DNA of 34,635 nt, taken from contig JAHZKP010000063.1 of NCBI GenBank assembly GCA_022600345.1, positions 1 through 34,635 of the forward strand. Direction: 5' to 3'. The translations under genes were made by a program, and so were the position numbers. The notes under the pieces were generated by a model. It saw nothing but the letters and a program-made list of their open reading frames with translations. It did not search any database and was not told the origin of the DNA. The stretch comes from Alphaproteobacteria bacterium. Lineage in GTDB: Bacteria; Pseudomonadota; Alphaproteobacteria; Rhizobiales; Hyphomicrobiaceae. Shown here in pieces: positions 16,165-25,764 of this stretch (its first letter is position 1; each line of letters starts with the position of its first letter).

Positions 16165-16929
16165 ATGAAGAAATCAAAGGGGAAGGCCAAAAAGGCTGAA
16201 GCGTCGGCGGATAAGCATTCCGGCGAATTACCCGGGCCGTTCTCTCCGGAGCCTAAAAAGGGATTTACGTCTCATCTGGGCGCCAGGCTGCGCAACTACT
16301 TTCTGACAGGGCTGATTATCGTCGGACCGGTGACGATCACGATTTATATCGTCTGGTCGTTCATCAATTTCGTCGATGCCTACGTTAAGCCGTTCATTCC
16401 CGACGTTTATCTGCCCGAGCATTATCTGCCGTTCGCGGTGCCCGGCATCGGTTTGATGTTCGGGGTGGTTGGGTTGATGTTGATCGGCGCGCTGGCTGCC
16501 AATCTCCTCGGGCGCTCGCTGATCAGCGCTGGTGAGATGATGCTTGAAGGCATGCCGATCGTGCGCAATGTCTATCGGGCTCTGAAGCAGGTGTTTGAAG
16601 GCGTTATTTCGACTGCAGGCACCAGCCAGAGCTTTCAGAAGGTCGGACTGATCGAGTTCCCCTCGAAGGGCTTGTGGTCGATTGTATTCGTGACGAGCGA
16701 AGCGACCGGCGAAATCAACGAGAAAGCGGCCGATGGAACGCGGGATCTGGTGGGGGTATTCATGCCAACCGGCGTGGTGCCGCCGACCGGGTTCATCTGT
16801 TTTGTGCCGCGCGACGAGATCACGATATTGGACATGACGGCGGAAGATGCCGCGAAGGTGATTATCTCGGCAGGCATGGTGGTGCCGCAGGAAAAGCTGA
16901 GGGAGATGGCCGAAGCTCAGCGGAGGTGA
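16165..16929 (+). CDS. DUF502 family membrane protein
   Basis: A 254-residue inner-membrane protein. A Lys-rich N-terminus (residues 1-35) precedes LRNYFLTGLIIVGPVTITIY (first membrane helix, about 44-66), then the amphipathic VDAYVKPFIPDVYLP segment typical of DUF502. A second helix follows (about 88-115, VPGIGLMFGVVGLMLIGALAAN), and a soluble domain containing GMPIVRNVYRALKQV, VGVFMPTGVVPPTGFICFVPRDE and a C-terminal EDAAKVIISAGMV. The family is widespread in proteobacteria and plants without a defined reaction. In many alphaproteobacteria it is near recG/mfd, and it is in the same chromosomal neighbourhood here, but several genes away. Confidence 0.88.
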   Translation: MKKSKGKAKKAEASADKHSGELPGPFSPEPKKGFTSHLGARLRNYFLTGLIIVGPVTITIYIVWSFINFVDAYVKPFIPDVYLPEHYLPFAVPGIGLMFGVVGLMLIGALAANLLGRSLISAGEMMLEGMPIVRNVYRALKQVFEGVISTAGTSQSFQKVGLIEFPSKGLWSIVFVTSEATGEINEKAADGTRDLVGVFMPTGVVPPTGFICFVPRDEITILDMTAEDAAKVIISAGMVVPQEKLREMAEAQRR

Positions 16930-17031
16930 TTGAGTTATGGGGCGCCTCCGAGGCGGGAAGACCCAAGCCGGGCGGGTCTGAACCCTCAAAAATTTGCAGG
17001 CGCTGAGGTTCGCATTTTGAGCGGCGGACGA

Positions 17032-17580
17032 TTATTCGGAGACCATGACGTCAAACACCCGTGTTGATGTTTGACCGGATGGGGTGGTTGCAGTCACAGA
17101 GAATTTGTCGTGGCCAACTTCACCGAAGCGCGCCGTGTAGTAGATGCCGGTACCTGGCATGCGCTTGCCGATGCACTTTCCTGAACTGCTCTGCTTGATC
17201 AGCGTCGATTGGTTGGGTTTGAAGCTGACTGAGCCTTTTGCCGGGGCCTCCGTCAGCACGACTTTGGCGGATGTCGGCTGACAATTCTTTTCGTCGAAGC
17301 CCGCCCAAATAAACATCCGGGCTGGCCGGCCGCCGATAACCGGCGTCGTGCGCTTGGGTGCTGTTTCCAGGGTGCCGCCGGTTGCGCCCTGGAGCGCGCT
17401 GCTGCCAATTTGGGTCGCAGGGTTGGGCGAGCATGCAGCCAGCGAAACGATGGCCCCTACCAACGCAACAGCAAGCAGTGTCCTTGGCAGCTCTGGTCGT
17501 TGATCGGTCAACTGCAATGCCTCTTGCTGCGATGAAGGTCGTTGGGATCTTATGATCGTGTTCGTATTCGGGAACGCCAA
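17032..17580 (-). CDS. Hypothetical lipoprotein with beta-rich domain
   Basis: A 182-residue ORF with a hydrophobic stretch (LLAVALVGAIVSLAAC) ending in a lipobox Cys at residue 50. The 33 residues before it are long for a lipoprotein signal, so a TTG start at 17517 or 17511 may be the true one. The mature part is short and beta-rich, with Cys pairs (ENFCQ-like KNCQPT and GKCIGK) and an ending VGHDKFSVTATTPSGQTSTRVFDVMVSE that resembles an immunoglobulin- or cadherin-like strand pattern. I recognise no named family. The gene stands alone, leftward, convergent with the DUF502 gene. It is probably an envelope lipoprotein. Confidence 0.65.
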   Translation of the reverse strand: MAFPNTNTIIRSQRPSSQQEALQLTDQRPELPRTLLAVALVGAIVSLAACSPNPATQIGSSALQGATGGTLETAPKRTTPVIGGRPARMFIWAGFDEKNCQPTSAKVVLTEAPAKGSVSFKPNQSTLIKQSSSGKCIGKRMPGTGIYYTARFGEVGHDKFSVTATTPSGQTSTRVFDVMVSE

Positions 17581-17751
17581 GTTAGAATCGCGGCGTGAGC
17601 CTTATGGTTATCAGATAAATCGGGGTGTTTGATAGGCAGGTTTGGGACTTTGGCGCGGTTCGTACATTTGATGGGGCGGTATTGGGTAGGGATGGGGGAA
17701 ATCTGAGAGGTGCATGCGCCTGACGTTTCTGAGATAAGCCGGCCCATAAAA

Positions 17752-17778
17752 AAGGAGCGACCGGGTGGGTCGCTCCTT
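17752..17778 (-). terminator. Intrinsic terminator of the porin gene
   Basis: An 11-base-pair perfect stem (17752-17762 with 17768-17778) has a 5-base loop. On the minus strand it is followed by a T-run (TTTTTTATGGG when the stem's own T's are included). It lies about 54 bases beyond the porin stop codon, as expected for a highly expressed monocistronic gene. Confidence 0.9.
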
Positions 17779-17831
17779 AGTTGGTCTTCAGGATCGGGGG
17801 ATCCTTCCTTCAGTAGATCCTTTCAGGACCT

Positions 17832-19127
17832 TTAGAACTTGATCATCGCACCGAAAGTTACGATGTCGATTTCTTCCAGAGGCACACCCACACCGACGAC
17901 GTTCAATTCGGAGTCGAAGTGCTTGTAGGACAGGTACAGGTTCATTGCCGCAGCATCGATGTGCTGGACGATGCCGGCACCGTAGGTGTCCAATTCGCTG
18001 CTGGTGACCTGGATGCCGCCGAAGTTTACGCCGAATGCATCGTCAGCATGCGAGTATTCACCGTAGACCGAGGTCTTACCGATCGAGAACACTTTGGCCA
18101 GGATACCGGCGCGGACGTACCAGTAGTTGAAGTCGCGCTGTGTGAATGGCGCTGTGTTCAGGTCGCCGTCGAACTCGCGATGAACGAATGCACCACCCAG
18201 GAACAAGCCGGTTGGGGAGTGAATGATGCTCGCGGAGCCTTTGACTTCCTGGAGGTCATAAGCGTTCGGGTTCGGCGAACCGAGGACCGACTGAGCAGCG
18301 ACGATGTGTCCGCCGTTGCGGTCGGTGTCTTCAAGGTAGCCAACCTGTGCTTTGGCCTTGAAGTCGCCGAACTTACCTGCCCACCACAGTGCAACATCCC
18401 AGAAATCGTCTTCGCCAGCGGCGACGACCAGTTTGGCACCAGCAAATACCGGTGTGTCATAGCGAACGATGTTGGCGCGGTCGGTGTCGAGGCTGCCCTG
18501 TGTGAAGCCGAGGATGCGGACAGGAAGCGTCGCGCCCGTGCCGACGACACGTGGGTTGATGCCGCCACCGTTCAGGCCGACGTCGGAGAAGCATGCTGGA
18601 TAGCAGCCACCGGTGTGAGCAAGAATGATGTCGTCGGTGGCGGGCGAACCCTGACCAACGGTGAGAGTACCGAGACGCTTGCTCTTCAAGTGCCAGTTTG
18701 CCTGACGCAGACGAACCTGGCCGCCAAGTGCGCCGTCGTCGTTGGCCTGGTTCGCGGTGATCGAATCAGCACCGAACATTTCAAGCTCGATGTAGAAGCC
18801 AGCGCTCCATTCGGCGTTGATCTTGGCGGTTCCTTTGAAGCGGAAACGCGAAGAAATCGAGCCGTTCGTGACCTGGTACAGGTTCTGCTCAAAGCCATCA
18901 TCGAAGTACATGACTTCTTCGTTGATGAGGCCGGAAATTGTCAGGGAGACCTTGCGGTTACCCTTGCGTGCGGTCGTTGCTTCGAGTTCAGCGACGCGCT
19001 CTTCGAGATCAGCACAGCAATCGCCACCGAAGTCAGCAGCCTGAGCCGACATTGAGCCAGCAGCCAACAGCAGCGAACCGCCGATGCCGACTGCGGATTT
19101 ACCTAATAGTGTCTTCAAGTAGTCCAT
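17832..19127 (-). CDS. Porin_2 family outer-membrane porin
   Basis: A 431-residue porin of the alphaproteobacterial Porin_2 family (the group of Omp2/RopA-like porins), forming a beta-barrel that lets small solutes cross the outer membrane. The signal peptide MDYLKTLLGKS...SMSAQA is cleaved after about residue 30. The mature N-terminus carries a short coiled coil (DCCADLEERVAELEATTA, about 36-53), followed by KVSLTISGLINEEVMYFDDG, the usual first strand. Alternating barrel strands follow, to a C-terminal Phe in FGAMIKF. The ATG at 19127 follows AAGGGGG/TTGGGG. The longer frame to 19187 would start inside a leader hairpin. Its own terminator and leader hairpin suggest a strongly expressed single gene. 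Confidence 0.9.
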   Translation of the reverse strand: MDYLKTLLGKSAVGIGGSLLLAAGSMSAQAADFGGDCCADLEERVAELEATTARKGNRKVSLTISGLINEEVMYFDDGFEQNLYQVTNGSISSRFRFKGTAKINAEWSAGFYIELEMFGADSITANQANDDGALGGQVRLRQANWHLKSKRLGTLTVGQGSPATDDIILAHTGGCYPACFSDVGLNGGGINPRVVGTGATLPVRILGFTQGSLDTDRANIVRYDTPVFAGAKLVVAAGEDDFWDVALWWAGKFGDFKAKAQVGYLEDTDRNGGHIVAAQSVLGSPNPNAYDLQEVKGSASIIHSPTGLFLGGAFVHREFDGDLNTAPFTQRDFNYWYVRAGILAKVFSIGKTSVYGEYSHADDAFGVNFGGIQVTSSELDTYGAGIVQHIDAAAMNLYLSYKHFDSELNVVGVGVPLEEIDIVTFGAMIKF

Positions 19128-19168
19128 CCCCAAGAAACCCCCTTCATAATCAAGTGGTGGGTAGTGAA

Positions 19169-19198
19169 ATATCCGCAACAGCCGCACGTTGCGGATAT
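19169..19198 (-). promoter_or_regulatory. Perfect 11-bp inverted repeat in the porin leader
   Basis: ATATCCGCAAC and GTTGCGGATAT are perfect arms around an 8-base spacer, 42 bases upstream of the porin ATG. As RNA this would be a strong 5'-UTR hairpin, which could stabilise the mRNA or control translation. As DNA it could be an operator. The remaining part of the gap up to 19380 is AT-richer and probably contains the porin promoter. Confidence 0.55.
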
Positions 19199-19380
19199 GC
19201 AGTATGGTTCAGTCAAAGTTCAGGATTGATATTCCGGTTTGGGTCAGGGAATGCGAGTGAAAAATTGGGATGTGTGACTGTATGCTGTGCAATCGCGACG
19301 TTTATGCAACATAATTGTGAATTGTATACTTTTTGGGTGTCTAAGCGCGGTGATTTTTGGCAAGCGCACGCGACTTTTGT

Positions 19381-21498
19381 TTATGCGGCACGGAACAAGC
19401 GAGCCGCCTCGTCGCACTCGAAAAGATAGAGCAACGTGCGAATCGATTCTCCGCGTGGTGACTGCAAGTCTGGATCCTCGTTCAGTAGCATCCGGGCATC
19501 ATCATGGGCGGCTGCGAGCAATTCCTCGAAATTGGGCACATTTGCCACTCTATAGCCGGGCGCACCGCTCTGACGGGCTCCCAGGACCTCGCCGCCGCCG
19601 CGCAGCTCGAGGTCTTTTTCGGCGATCTCGAAGCCATCTTCGGTGCGTTCCATCATTTGGAGGCGTTCGGAAGCGATATTGCCCAGCGGGGCCTTGTAAA
19701 GCAGCATGCAATAAGACTGGCGGTCACCGCGACCGACGCGACCGCGAAGCTGGTGAAGCTGGGCTAGTCCGAAGCGTTCGGCGTGTTCAATGACCATGAT
19801 GTTGGCGTTTGGGACGTTGACGCCGACTTCGATGACCGTGGTCGAGACGAGAATCTGGAAGTTGTTGCCGGCAAAGGCGTTCATGGTCTTGTCCTTTGCC
19901 GGGCCGGTCATAGCGCCGTGCAGGAGTCCGACGTTTTCTGCGCCAAAGATCTGCGCCAGATGGGCGGCGCGCTCTTCTGCTGCGGCGAGTTCGCTTTTCT
20001 CGGAGCTTTCAATGAGCGGGCAGACCCAGTAAACCTGGGCGCCCTCAGCTAATTGCGTGCGCAGGCGGGCGACCAACCGCTCAATTCCCTCAATGGGCAG
20101 CATTTTGGTGACGATGGGTTTGCGGCCGGGCGGTTTTTCCGTCAGGCGGGACACATCCAGATCGCCGAAGTTGGTCATCAGGAGCGTGCGGGGAATGGGC
20201 GTTGCGGTCATGACCAGGACGTTGGCGCCGCCGCCCTTGCCCTTGGCTTGAAGAGCGAGGCGCTGATGCACGCCAAAGCGGTGCTGCTCGTCGATCACGG
20301 CAAGCGCGAGGTCGTCGAATATGACGTCGGGCTGGAACAGGGCGTGGGTGCCGACGAGTATGTCGAGGTCGCCGGCGGCCAGTTTGTCGAGGACGGCCTG
20401 GCGGGCCTTGCCTTTTTCGCGGCCCGTCAGGAGACCGACGCGAAGGCCGACGGATGTGGCGAGCGGCTCGATGGTTTCCATGTGTTGGCGGGCAAGCACT
20501 TCGGTGGGGGCCATGATCGCGGCCTGAGCGCCGATCTCGATGGCGTCGGCCATGGCCATTAGAGCGACGACGGTTTTGCCGGAGCCAACATCGCCCTGGA
20601 GCAGGCGCAACATTCGATTTGGTCCGGCCATATCGGCATAGACCTCTTCCAGGGCTTGAGTTTGCGAATTCGTCAGGGCGAAGGGGAGGGCCTGGCGGAT
20701 CTTCTCGCGGATACTCCCATCACCGGCGATTTGCCGGCCTGCCTGGGATTTCAGCTTCAGGCGGACGATGGCAAGGGCGATCTGGCTGGCCAACAGTTCG
20801 TCGTAGGAGATGCGCTGCCAGGGGTCGCTGCCGGTTGAGACGTCGGAGGTTTCACGCGGCCTGTGCAGGCGCTCGATGCTTTCGGCGAATGACGGCCAAC
20901 CGCGCGTCGACAGCCAGTTGGGTTCCTGCCATTCGGGCAATGTGGGGATGCGTTCCAGCGCCTGGCGCACCGCCTTGTAGAGGACTTTGCCGGAAAGTCC
21001 GGCGGTGAGGCCATAGACGGGTTCCAACAGCGGCAGTTCATGGCGTGCGTCGGGTGACACAATGTAGTCGGGGTGTGTCATTTGCAGGTTTTCGCCGAAT
21101 AGTTCGACGCGGCCTGAGATATAGCGCTGTTCGCCGACTGGCAACTGGCGCTCGATAAAGCGGCGGTCGGCGTGGAAGAAAACCAGGTCGAGGCGTCCGG
21201 TGTCGTCTTCGCAGGCAACCTTGTAGGGGGCCTTCTTGTTGCCCCTGGGCGCGGGGCGATGCTTCAGCACGCGGACCTTCAATGTGGAGATACTGCCGGG
21301 CGCGGCGTGGGCAACCGTTGGTTCGGCGCGGCGATCGACGACTCCGGTGGGCAGGTGCCAGATCAGATCGATGATGCGCGGTTCGGTGACGTTGGGGGGA
21401 AGGTCTAAGGCTTTCGATAACAAGACTGCCATGCGCGGGCCGATGCCATTCAGCGATTGGGCGGGTGCAAACAGGGGGCTGAGTTCGACAGGACGCAT
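19381..21498 (-). CDS. recG: ATP-dependent DNA helicase RecG
   Basis: RecG is a monomeric double-strand DNA translocase that remodels stalled forks and Holliday junctions. The 705-residue protein shows the wedge/OB domain (about 1-230, with GIGPRMAVLLSKAL near the start), helicase lobe 1 with Walker A GDVGSGKT (302-309) and DEQH box (403-406), TATPIPRTL, and lobe 2 with STTVIEVGVNVPNA and QLRGRVGRG. It ends with the TRG-type LELRGGGEVLGARQSG. Start ATG 21498 is divergent from sdhE across 206 bases. The recG, sdhE, mfd order is common in alphaproteobacteria. No anomalies. Confidence 0.97.
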   Translation of the reverse strand: MRPVELSPLFAPAQSLNGIGPRMAVLLSKALDLPPNVTEPRIIDLIWHLPTGVVDRRAEPTVAHAAPGSISTLKVRVLKHRPAPRGNKKAPYKVACEDDTGRLDLVFFHADRRFIERQLPVGEQRYISGRVELFGENLQMTHPDYIVSPDARHELPLLEPVYGLTAGLSGKVLYKAVRQALERIPTLPEWQEPNWLSTRGWPSFAESIERLHRPRETSDVSTGSDPWQRISYDELLASQIALAIVRLKLKSQAGRQIAGDGSIREKIRQALPFALTNSQTQALEEVYADMAGPNRMLRLLQGDVGSGKTVVALMAMADAIEIGAQAAIMAPTEVLARQHMETIEPLATSVGLRVGLLTGREKGKARQAVLDKLAAGDLDILVGTHALFQPDVIFDDLALAVIDEQHRFGVHQRLALQAKGKGGGANVLVMTATPIPRTLLMTNFGDLDVSRLTEKPPGRKPIVTKMLPIEGIERLVARLRTQLAEGAQVYWVCPLIESSEKSELAAAEERAAHLAQIFGAENVGLLHGAMTGPAKDKTMNAFAGNNFQILVSTTVIEVGVNVPNANIMVIEHAERFGLAQLHQLRGRVGRGDRQSYCMLLYKAPLGNIASERLQMMERTEDGFEIAEKDLELRGGGEVLGARQSGAPGYRVANVPNFEELLAAAHDDARMLLNEDPDLQSPRGESIRTLLYLFECDEAARLFRAA

Positions 21499-21704
21499 GA
21501 TGTTGTGGCTTCCACAGGGGCGATGGGGGCGTTATACCAACCAGACGGGCTTGCTGCCATGGGCGGCAGCAAAGCGGTGCAGGTCTCCGGGGTCAATCTT
21601 GCTGTGGCTCGGAGCTGCACGTTTTCCTTGTGAAAACTTGGTTTTTTACGTTTGGACCGTGCTTGGTGCGCGGTGGTTCAACAGCCTGTTGAGGTTACTG
21701 CTTC

Positions 21705-21962
21705 ATGGACGAATTGGAGATGCGCCGCCGGCGGGCGATATACCGGGCGCAGCATCGCGGCACCAAGGAACTCGATATCCTTATGACGCGCTATGCCGAT
21801 GCAAAGGTTTCGGCAATGGGTGATGATGAACTGGCACTGTTCGAGCGCTTCTTGTTGGTGCCCGAGCCGCAACTATTTGATTGGTTGATGAAGGGGACGA
21901 GCGTCGATGAACCTGAGTTTCAATCGCTGGTTGGCGATGTGCGGCGTTTGAACGGTTTTTGA
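21705..21962 (+). CDS. sdhE: FAD assembly factor SdhE
   Basis: A small (85-residue) factor that helps covalent attachment of FAD to the flavoprotein subunit of succinate dehydrogenase (and fumarate reductase). The RGxxE motif is seen as HRGTKELD near residues 17-24. The five-helix pattern LEMRRRRAIYRAQHRG, ELALFERFLLVPEPQLFDWLM is typical of the DUF339/Sdh5 family. A GAGG lies upstream of the ATG. mfd starts 128 bases later, so both may share a promoter opposite recG. Confidence 0.95.
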   Translation: MDELEMRRRRAIYRAQHRGTKELDILMTRYADAKVSAMGDDELALFERFLLVPEPQLFDWLMKGTSVDEPEFQSLVGDVRRLNGF

Positions 21963-22090
21963 GAACCGATCTGCGGGCGTTCTCTTGGGTAAACTGACTT
22001 GGCGGCGAGGGGTGTGGCGAGGTCAAATGCTGATCCAGACGCCGATGAGAAGTGGCCGGAGCCGATACGGCCTGTAAATTTCAGGGGACC

Positions 22091-25000
22091 ATGAACGACA
22101 AGACGAAGACGACAGCGGCCGGGCCGGTGCGCGATTTCCAACTCGCCGGAGTGCCTGAGGGTATGGACCCGTGGGTGCTGGGACAGGTGGTGCGTGAAAT
22201 TGAACCCGATGCGGAAAAGCAGCCGGGTTTGCTGTTGCATGTTGCGCGCGACGACCGGCGGTTGGCGGACCTGGAGGCGGCGCTGGCGTTCTTCGCGCCT
22301 GACGTGCGGGTGTTGTCGTTTCCCGCCTGGGATACTGTTCCCTACGACCGGATCGGGCCTAATCCGGAGATTGTCGCCAAGCGGGTGTCGACGCTTGCCA
22401 AGTTGAGTGTCGGCCGGCGCAAAGTGCCAACGATCGTGCTGACGACGGTCAACGCGATGTTGCAGCGCCTGGCGCCCAGAGATTTCCTGCGGGCCAGTTT
22501 GAAGCAGATGGCTCCCGGCCAGCGGATAGACATGAACCGGCTGTTGTCGCGATTGCAGCTTGCCGGTTTTACGCGGACCGGTACGGTTATGGAGCCGGGT
22601 GAATATGCGGTTCGCGGCGGCATTCTCGACCTGTTCCCGCCGGGGAGATCGATGCCGGTGCGGCTTGATTTCTTCGGTGACACGCTGGAGAGCATCAAGT
22701 CGTTCGATCCAGAAACGCAGCGCACGATCAGGACGGTGCCGAAAGTCGTTTTGATGCCGATTGCCGAAGTGGCGCTGGGCGAGGACGCGACCAGCCGGTT
22801 TCGCCAGAAGTACGTTGAGTTGTTTGGCGGCGGCCATGTCGATGATCCGCTTTATGAAGCGGTCAGCGCGGGCAGCCGATATCCGGGCCAGGAACACTGG
22901 TTGCCGTTCTTTCACGAGCGGCTGGAAACCCTGGCGGATTATGTGCCAGGTGCTGCGATCTCGTTCGATCATAACGCCGACGAAGCCGTCAAGCAGCGTT
23001 TCGGGCAGATTACCGAACACTACGAAGCGCGCCTTGAATCGCTTGAAGCCGATACCTTCGGCGCGCCTCCATATCGCCCCGTGCCGCCGGGGCAAATGTT
23101 TCTCGACGGGGCATCCTGGGCGGAAGTTTTGCGCTCGCGCCAGGTGTTCCGGCTCAATCCGTTCGATGTCGAGGAGAGCGATAACGTTCGTTCATGGCAA
23201 GGCAGGTTGGGGCGGACGTTCGCCCCTGAACGCCAAAGCGGGGACGTCAATGTTTTCGATGCCGTCGTTGGGCATGTGCGCGCCAAGATTGCCGAAAACC
23301 GCAGGGTGATGATTGCGGCGTGGACGCCGGGTTCACGCGAACGCCTCATCGGATTGCTGGGCGACCACGGGCTGAAGGACACGCGTCACGTTGCAAATCT
23401 GGATGAAGCGCGCGCGTTGCCGGGCAAGGCGATCGGCATGGCGGTCGTCGGGCTGGAGCAAGGGTTCGAAACTCCCGACCTTGTCATCATCGGTGAACAG
23501 GACATTCTGGGTGAGCGGCTGATCCGCAAAAAGCGCAAGAAGAAGCGTGCTGCCGATGTCCTGAGTGAAGCCACCAGCCTGTCGGTTGGCGATCTTGTGG
23601 TGCACGCCGATCACGGGATCGGGCGGTTTGCCGGACTGAAGACAATCGAGGCCGTCGGGTCCAAGCACGATTGCCTTGAACTGCAATATGCCGGCGGCGA
23701 CAAGCTATTCCTGCCGGTGGAAAACATCGAACTCCTTTCACGCTACGGGGGGGATGAAGATTCCTCGCAAATCGACCGGTTGGGCGGGGCAAGCTGGCAG
23801 ACTCGAAAGTCGAAGCTGAAGCAGCGCTTGCTGGAGATGGCCGGTGAGTTGATCAAGCTGGCGGCGCTGAGGGAGTTGCGCGAAGCACCGAAGCTGAATG
23901 TGCCGCCGGGCGAATATGAGGAGTTTGCCGCGCGGTTCCCCTATGAGCCGACCGAGGATCAGGAAAGCAGCATCGAAGCCGTGCTCGAAGATCTCGATGC
24001 CGGGCGGCCGATGGACCGCCTGGTGTGCGGTGACGTTGGGTTTGGCAAGACGGAAGTGGCGCTTCGGGCGGCCTTCGTTGCGGCGATGAACGGGTTGCAG
24101 GTTGCCGTCGTCGTGCCAACGACTTTGTTGGCGCGCCAGCACTACAAGACGTTTTCCGAACGTTTCCAGGGACTGCCGGTGAAGGTGGCGCAGGCTTCGC
24201 GATTGGTCGGCCCCAAGGGGCTGGCTGAGGTCAAGGCAGGGCTAAAAGACGGCTCGGTCGATATCGTGATCGGTACGCACGCGTTGTTGGGCAAGCAGAT
24301 CGAGTTTCAAAGCCTCGGGTTGTTGATTATCGACGAAGAGCAACATTTCGGCGTCGTGCACAAAGAGCGCCTGAAGCAGATGCGAGATGATGTGCATGTT
24401 GTGACGTTGTCGGCGACGCCAATTCCAAGGACGCTGCAATTGGCGCTGACCGGGGTTCGCGAGTTGTCGCTGATAACGACGCCGCCGGTTGACCGGCTGG
24501 CGGTTCGCACCTACATCTCGCCATTCGATCCGGTTGTGATACGCGACGCGCTGCGCCGTGAGCGCTATCGTGGCGGGCAATCGTTTTATGTCGTGCCGCG
24601 CATTTCCGATCTGGCCGACGTGTCTGAATTTCTCGACGAAATGGTTCCCGAATTAAGGGTGGCGAGGGCCACAGGGCAGATGACGCCGACCGAGCTGGAA
24701 GACGTCATGACTGCGTTCTACGAGGGCGAGTACGACATCTTGTTGTCGACGCCGATTGTGGAATCCGGGCTCGATGTTCCAAACGCAAATACGCTGATCG
24801 TGCATCGCTCAGACATCTTCGGGCTGGCGCAACTGTATCAGATCCGCGGGCGGGTCGGGCGCTCGAAGACGCGGGCTTATGCCTACATCACCACCGAACC
24901 GGGCAAGGTCCTGACGCCGGGGGCGGAAAAGCGCTTGAAGGTTCTGCACTCGCTGGATTCATTGGGGGCTGGTTTTTCGCTTGCCTCGCATGATCTGGAT

Positions 25001-25603
25001 CTCAGGGGGGCTGGCAATATGCTGGGCGAAGAGCAGTCCGGGCACATCCGCGAGGTTGGCTTTGAGCTTTATCAGCAGATGCTGGAAGAAGCGGTGGCGA
25101 CGATGAAGGGCGGCGAAGGTGCCGAAACGCTGGAGCGTTGGAGCCCGGAGATTTCGCTTGGGACGTCGGTGCTGATTCCAGAAGAGTACGTTTCCGACCT
25201 GCAAACGCGACTTGGCCTTTACAGGCGGCTGTCTGGGTTGGAAGGGCGAGAGGAAATTGACAACTTCGCAGCCGAATTGGCCGATCGCTTCGGGCCACCG
25301 CCTGAAGAAGTGCGCCACCTGCTCGATGTGATGGAGATCAAGGGGTTCTGCCGGAAAGCGGGGGTTGCGCGGGTGGATGCGGGACCGAAGGGGGCGGTTG
25401 CCCAATTCCATAACGATACGTTTGCCAATCCCGAAGGGCTTGTGCAGCTCATGCAGGGTTCGCGCGGTTTGGTTAAGATCCAGTCGGATCACAAGGTGGT
25501 CTTTCGCGGCGACTGGGACCTTCCTGAAAAGCGGCTCAAAGGCGTGCGCGGCTTTATGGCCGAACTGGCAAAGATTGCAGCGGCGGGCAAGAAGGCGGCT
25601 TGA
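22091..25603 (+). CDS. mfd: Transcription-repair coupling factor Mfd
   Basis: Mfd pushes or removes RNA polymerase stalled at DNA lesions and recruits UvrA. The start at ATG 22091 (AGGGGACC upstream) gives 1170 residues, full length; an in-frame GTG at 22052 is less likely. In order: UvrB-like N-terminal domains (about 30-340), the CarD-like RNA-polymerase-interacting domain (about 495-560, VGDLVVHADHGIGRFAGL), the RecG-like translocase with Walker A GDVGFGKTE (about 645), the DEEQHFG box (about 746) and TLSATPIPRTL, then QIRGRVGRS and the LDLRGAGNMLGEEQSG TRG motif, and the C-terminal D7 domain. It follows sdhE and shares its helicase core pattern with the recG product next door. Confidence 0.97.
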   Translation: MNDKTKTTAAGPVRDFQLAGVPEGMDPWVLGQVVREIEPDAEKQPGLLLHVARDDRRLADLEAALAFFAPDVRVLSFPAWDTVPYDRIGPNPEIVAKRVSTLAKLSVGRRKVPTIVLTTVNAMLQRLAPRDFLRASLKQMAPGQRIDMNRLLSRLQLAGFTRTGTVMEPGEYAVRGGILDLFPPGRSMPVRLDFFGDTLESIKSFDPETQRTIRTVPKVVLMPIAEVALGEDATSRFRQKYVELFGGGHVDDPLYEAVSAGSRYPGQEHWLPFFHERLETLADYVPGAAISFDHNADEAVKQRFGQITEHYEARLESLEADTFGAPPYRPVPPGQMFLDGASWAEVLRSRQVFRLNPFDVEESDNVRSWQGRLGRTFAPERQSGDVNVFDAVVGHVRAKIAENRRVMIAAWTPGSRERLIGLLGDHGLKDTRHVANLDEARALPGKAIGMAVVGLEQGFETPDLVIIGEQDILGERLIRKKRKKKRAADVLSEATSLSVGDLVVHADHGIGRFAGLKTIEAVGSKHDCLELQYAGGDKLFLPVENIELLSRYGGDEDSSQIDRLGGASWQTRKSKLKQRLLEMAGELIKLAALRELREAPKLNVPPGEYEEFAARFPYEPTEDQESSIEAVLEDLDAGRPMDRLVCGDVGFGKTEVALRAAFVAAMNGLQVAVVVPTTLLARQHYKTFSERFQGLPVKVAQASRLVGPKGLAEVKAGLKDGSVDIVIGTHALLGKQIEFQSLGLLIIDEEQHFGVVHKERLKQMRDDVHVVTLSATPIPRTLQLALTGVRELSLITTPPVDRLAVRTYISPFDPVVIRDALRRERYRGGQSFYVVPRISDLADVSEFLDEMVPELRVARATGQMTPTELEDVMTAFYEGEYDILLSTPIVESGLDVPNANTLIVHRSDIFGLAQLYQIRGRVGRSKTRAYAYITTEPGKVLTPGAEKRLKVLHSLDSLGAGFSLASHDLDLRGAGNMLGEEQSGHIREVGFELYQQMLEEAVATMKGGEGAETLERWSPEISLGTSVLIPEEYVSDLQTRLGLYRRLSGLEGREEIDNFAAELADRFGPPPEEVRHLLDVMEIKGFCRKAGVARVDAGPKGAVAQFHNDTFANPEGLVQLMQGSRGLVKIQSDHKVVFRGDWDLPEKRLKGVRGFMAELAKIAAAGKKAA

Positions 25604-25764
25604 TGGCGCCTATGGTGGGGGCATTGATTGCATGCAATGGCGGTAAACACTGTTGCCGGGCGCGTGGGGTGAAAATTATTCATGAGCCGTTAAGCCGGCG
25701 CTTTTTAAGCCTATGATTGAAGTGAGAAATTTGAACTCGATCAGTCGTGTGCGAGGTTATTGTG

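Noticed and set aside
17919-19055. A 378-residue open frame on the plus strand opposite the porin
   Set aside because: The minus strand encodes a convincing porin with signal peptide, terminator and leader; the opposite frame is a codon-bias shadow.
25627-25638. Palindrome ATTGCATGCAAT between mfd and the modular gene
   Set aside because: Perfect but only 12 bases, self-complementary by chance at appreciable rate, and no second site; kept only as a note.
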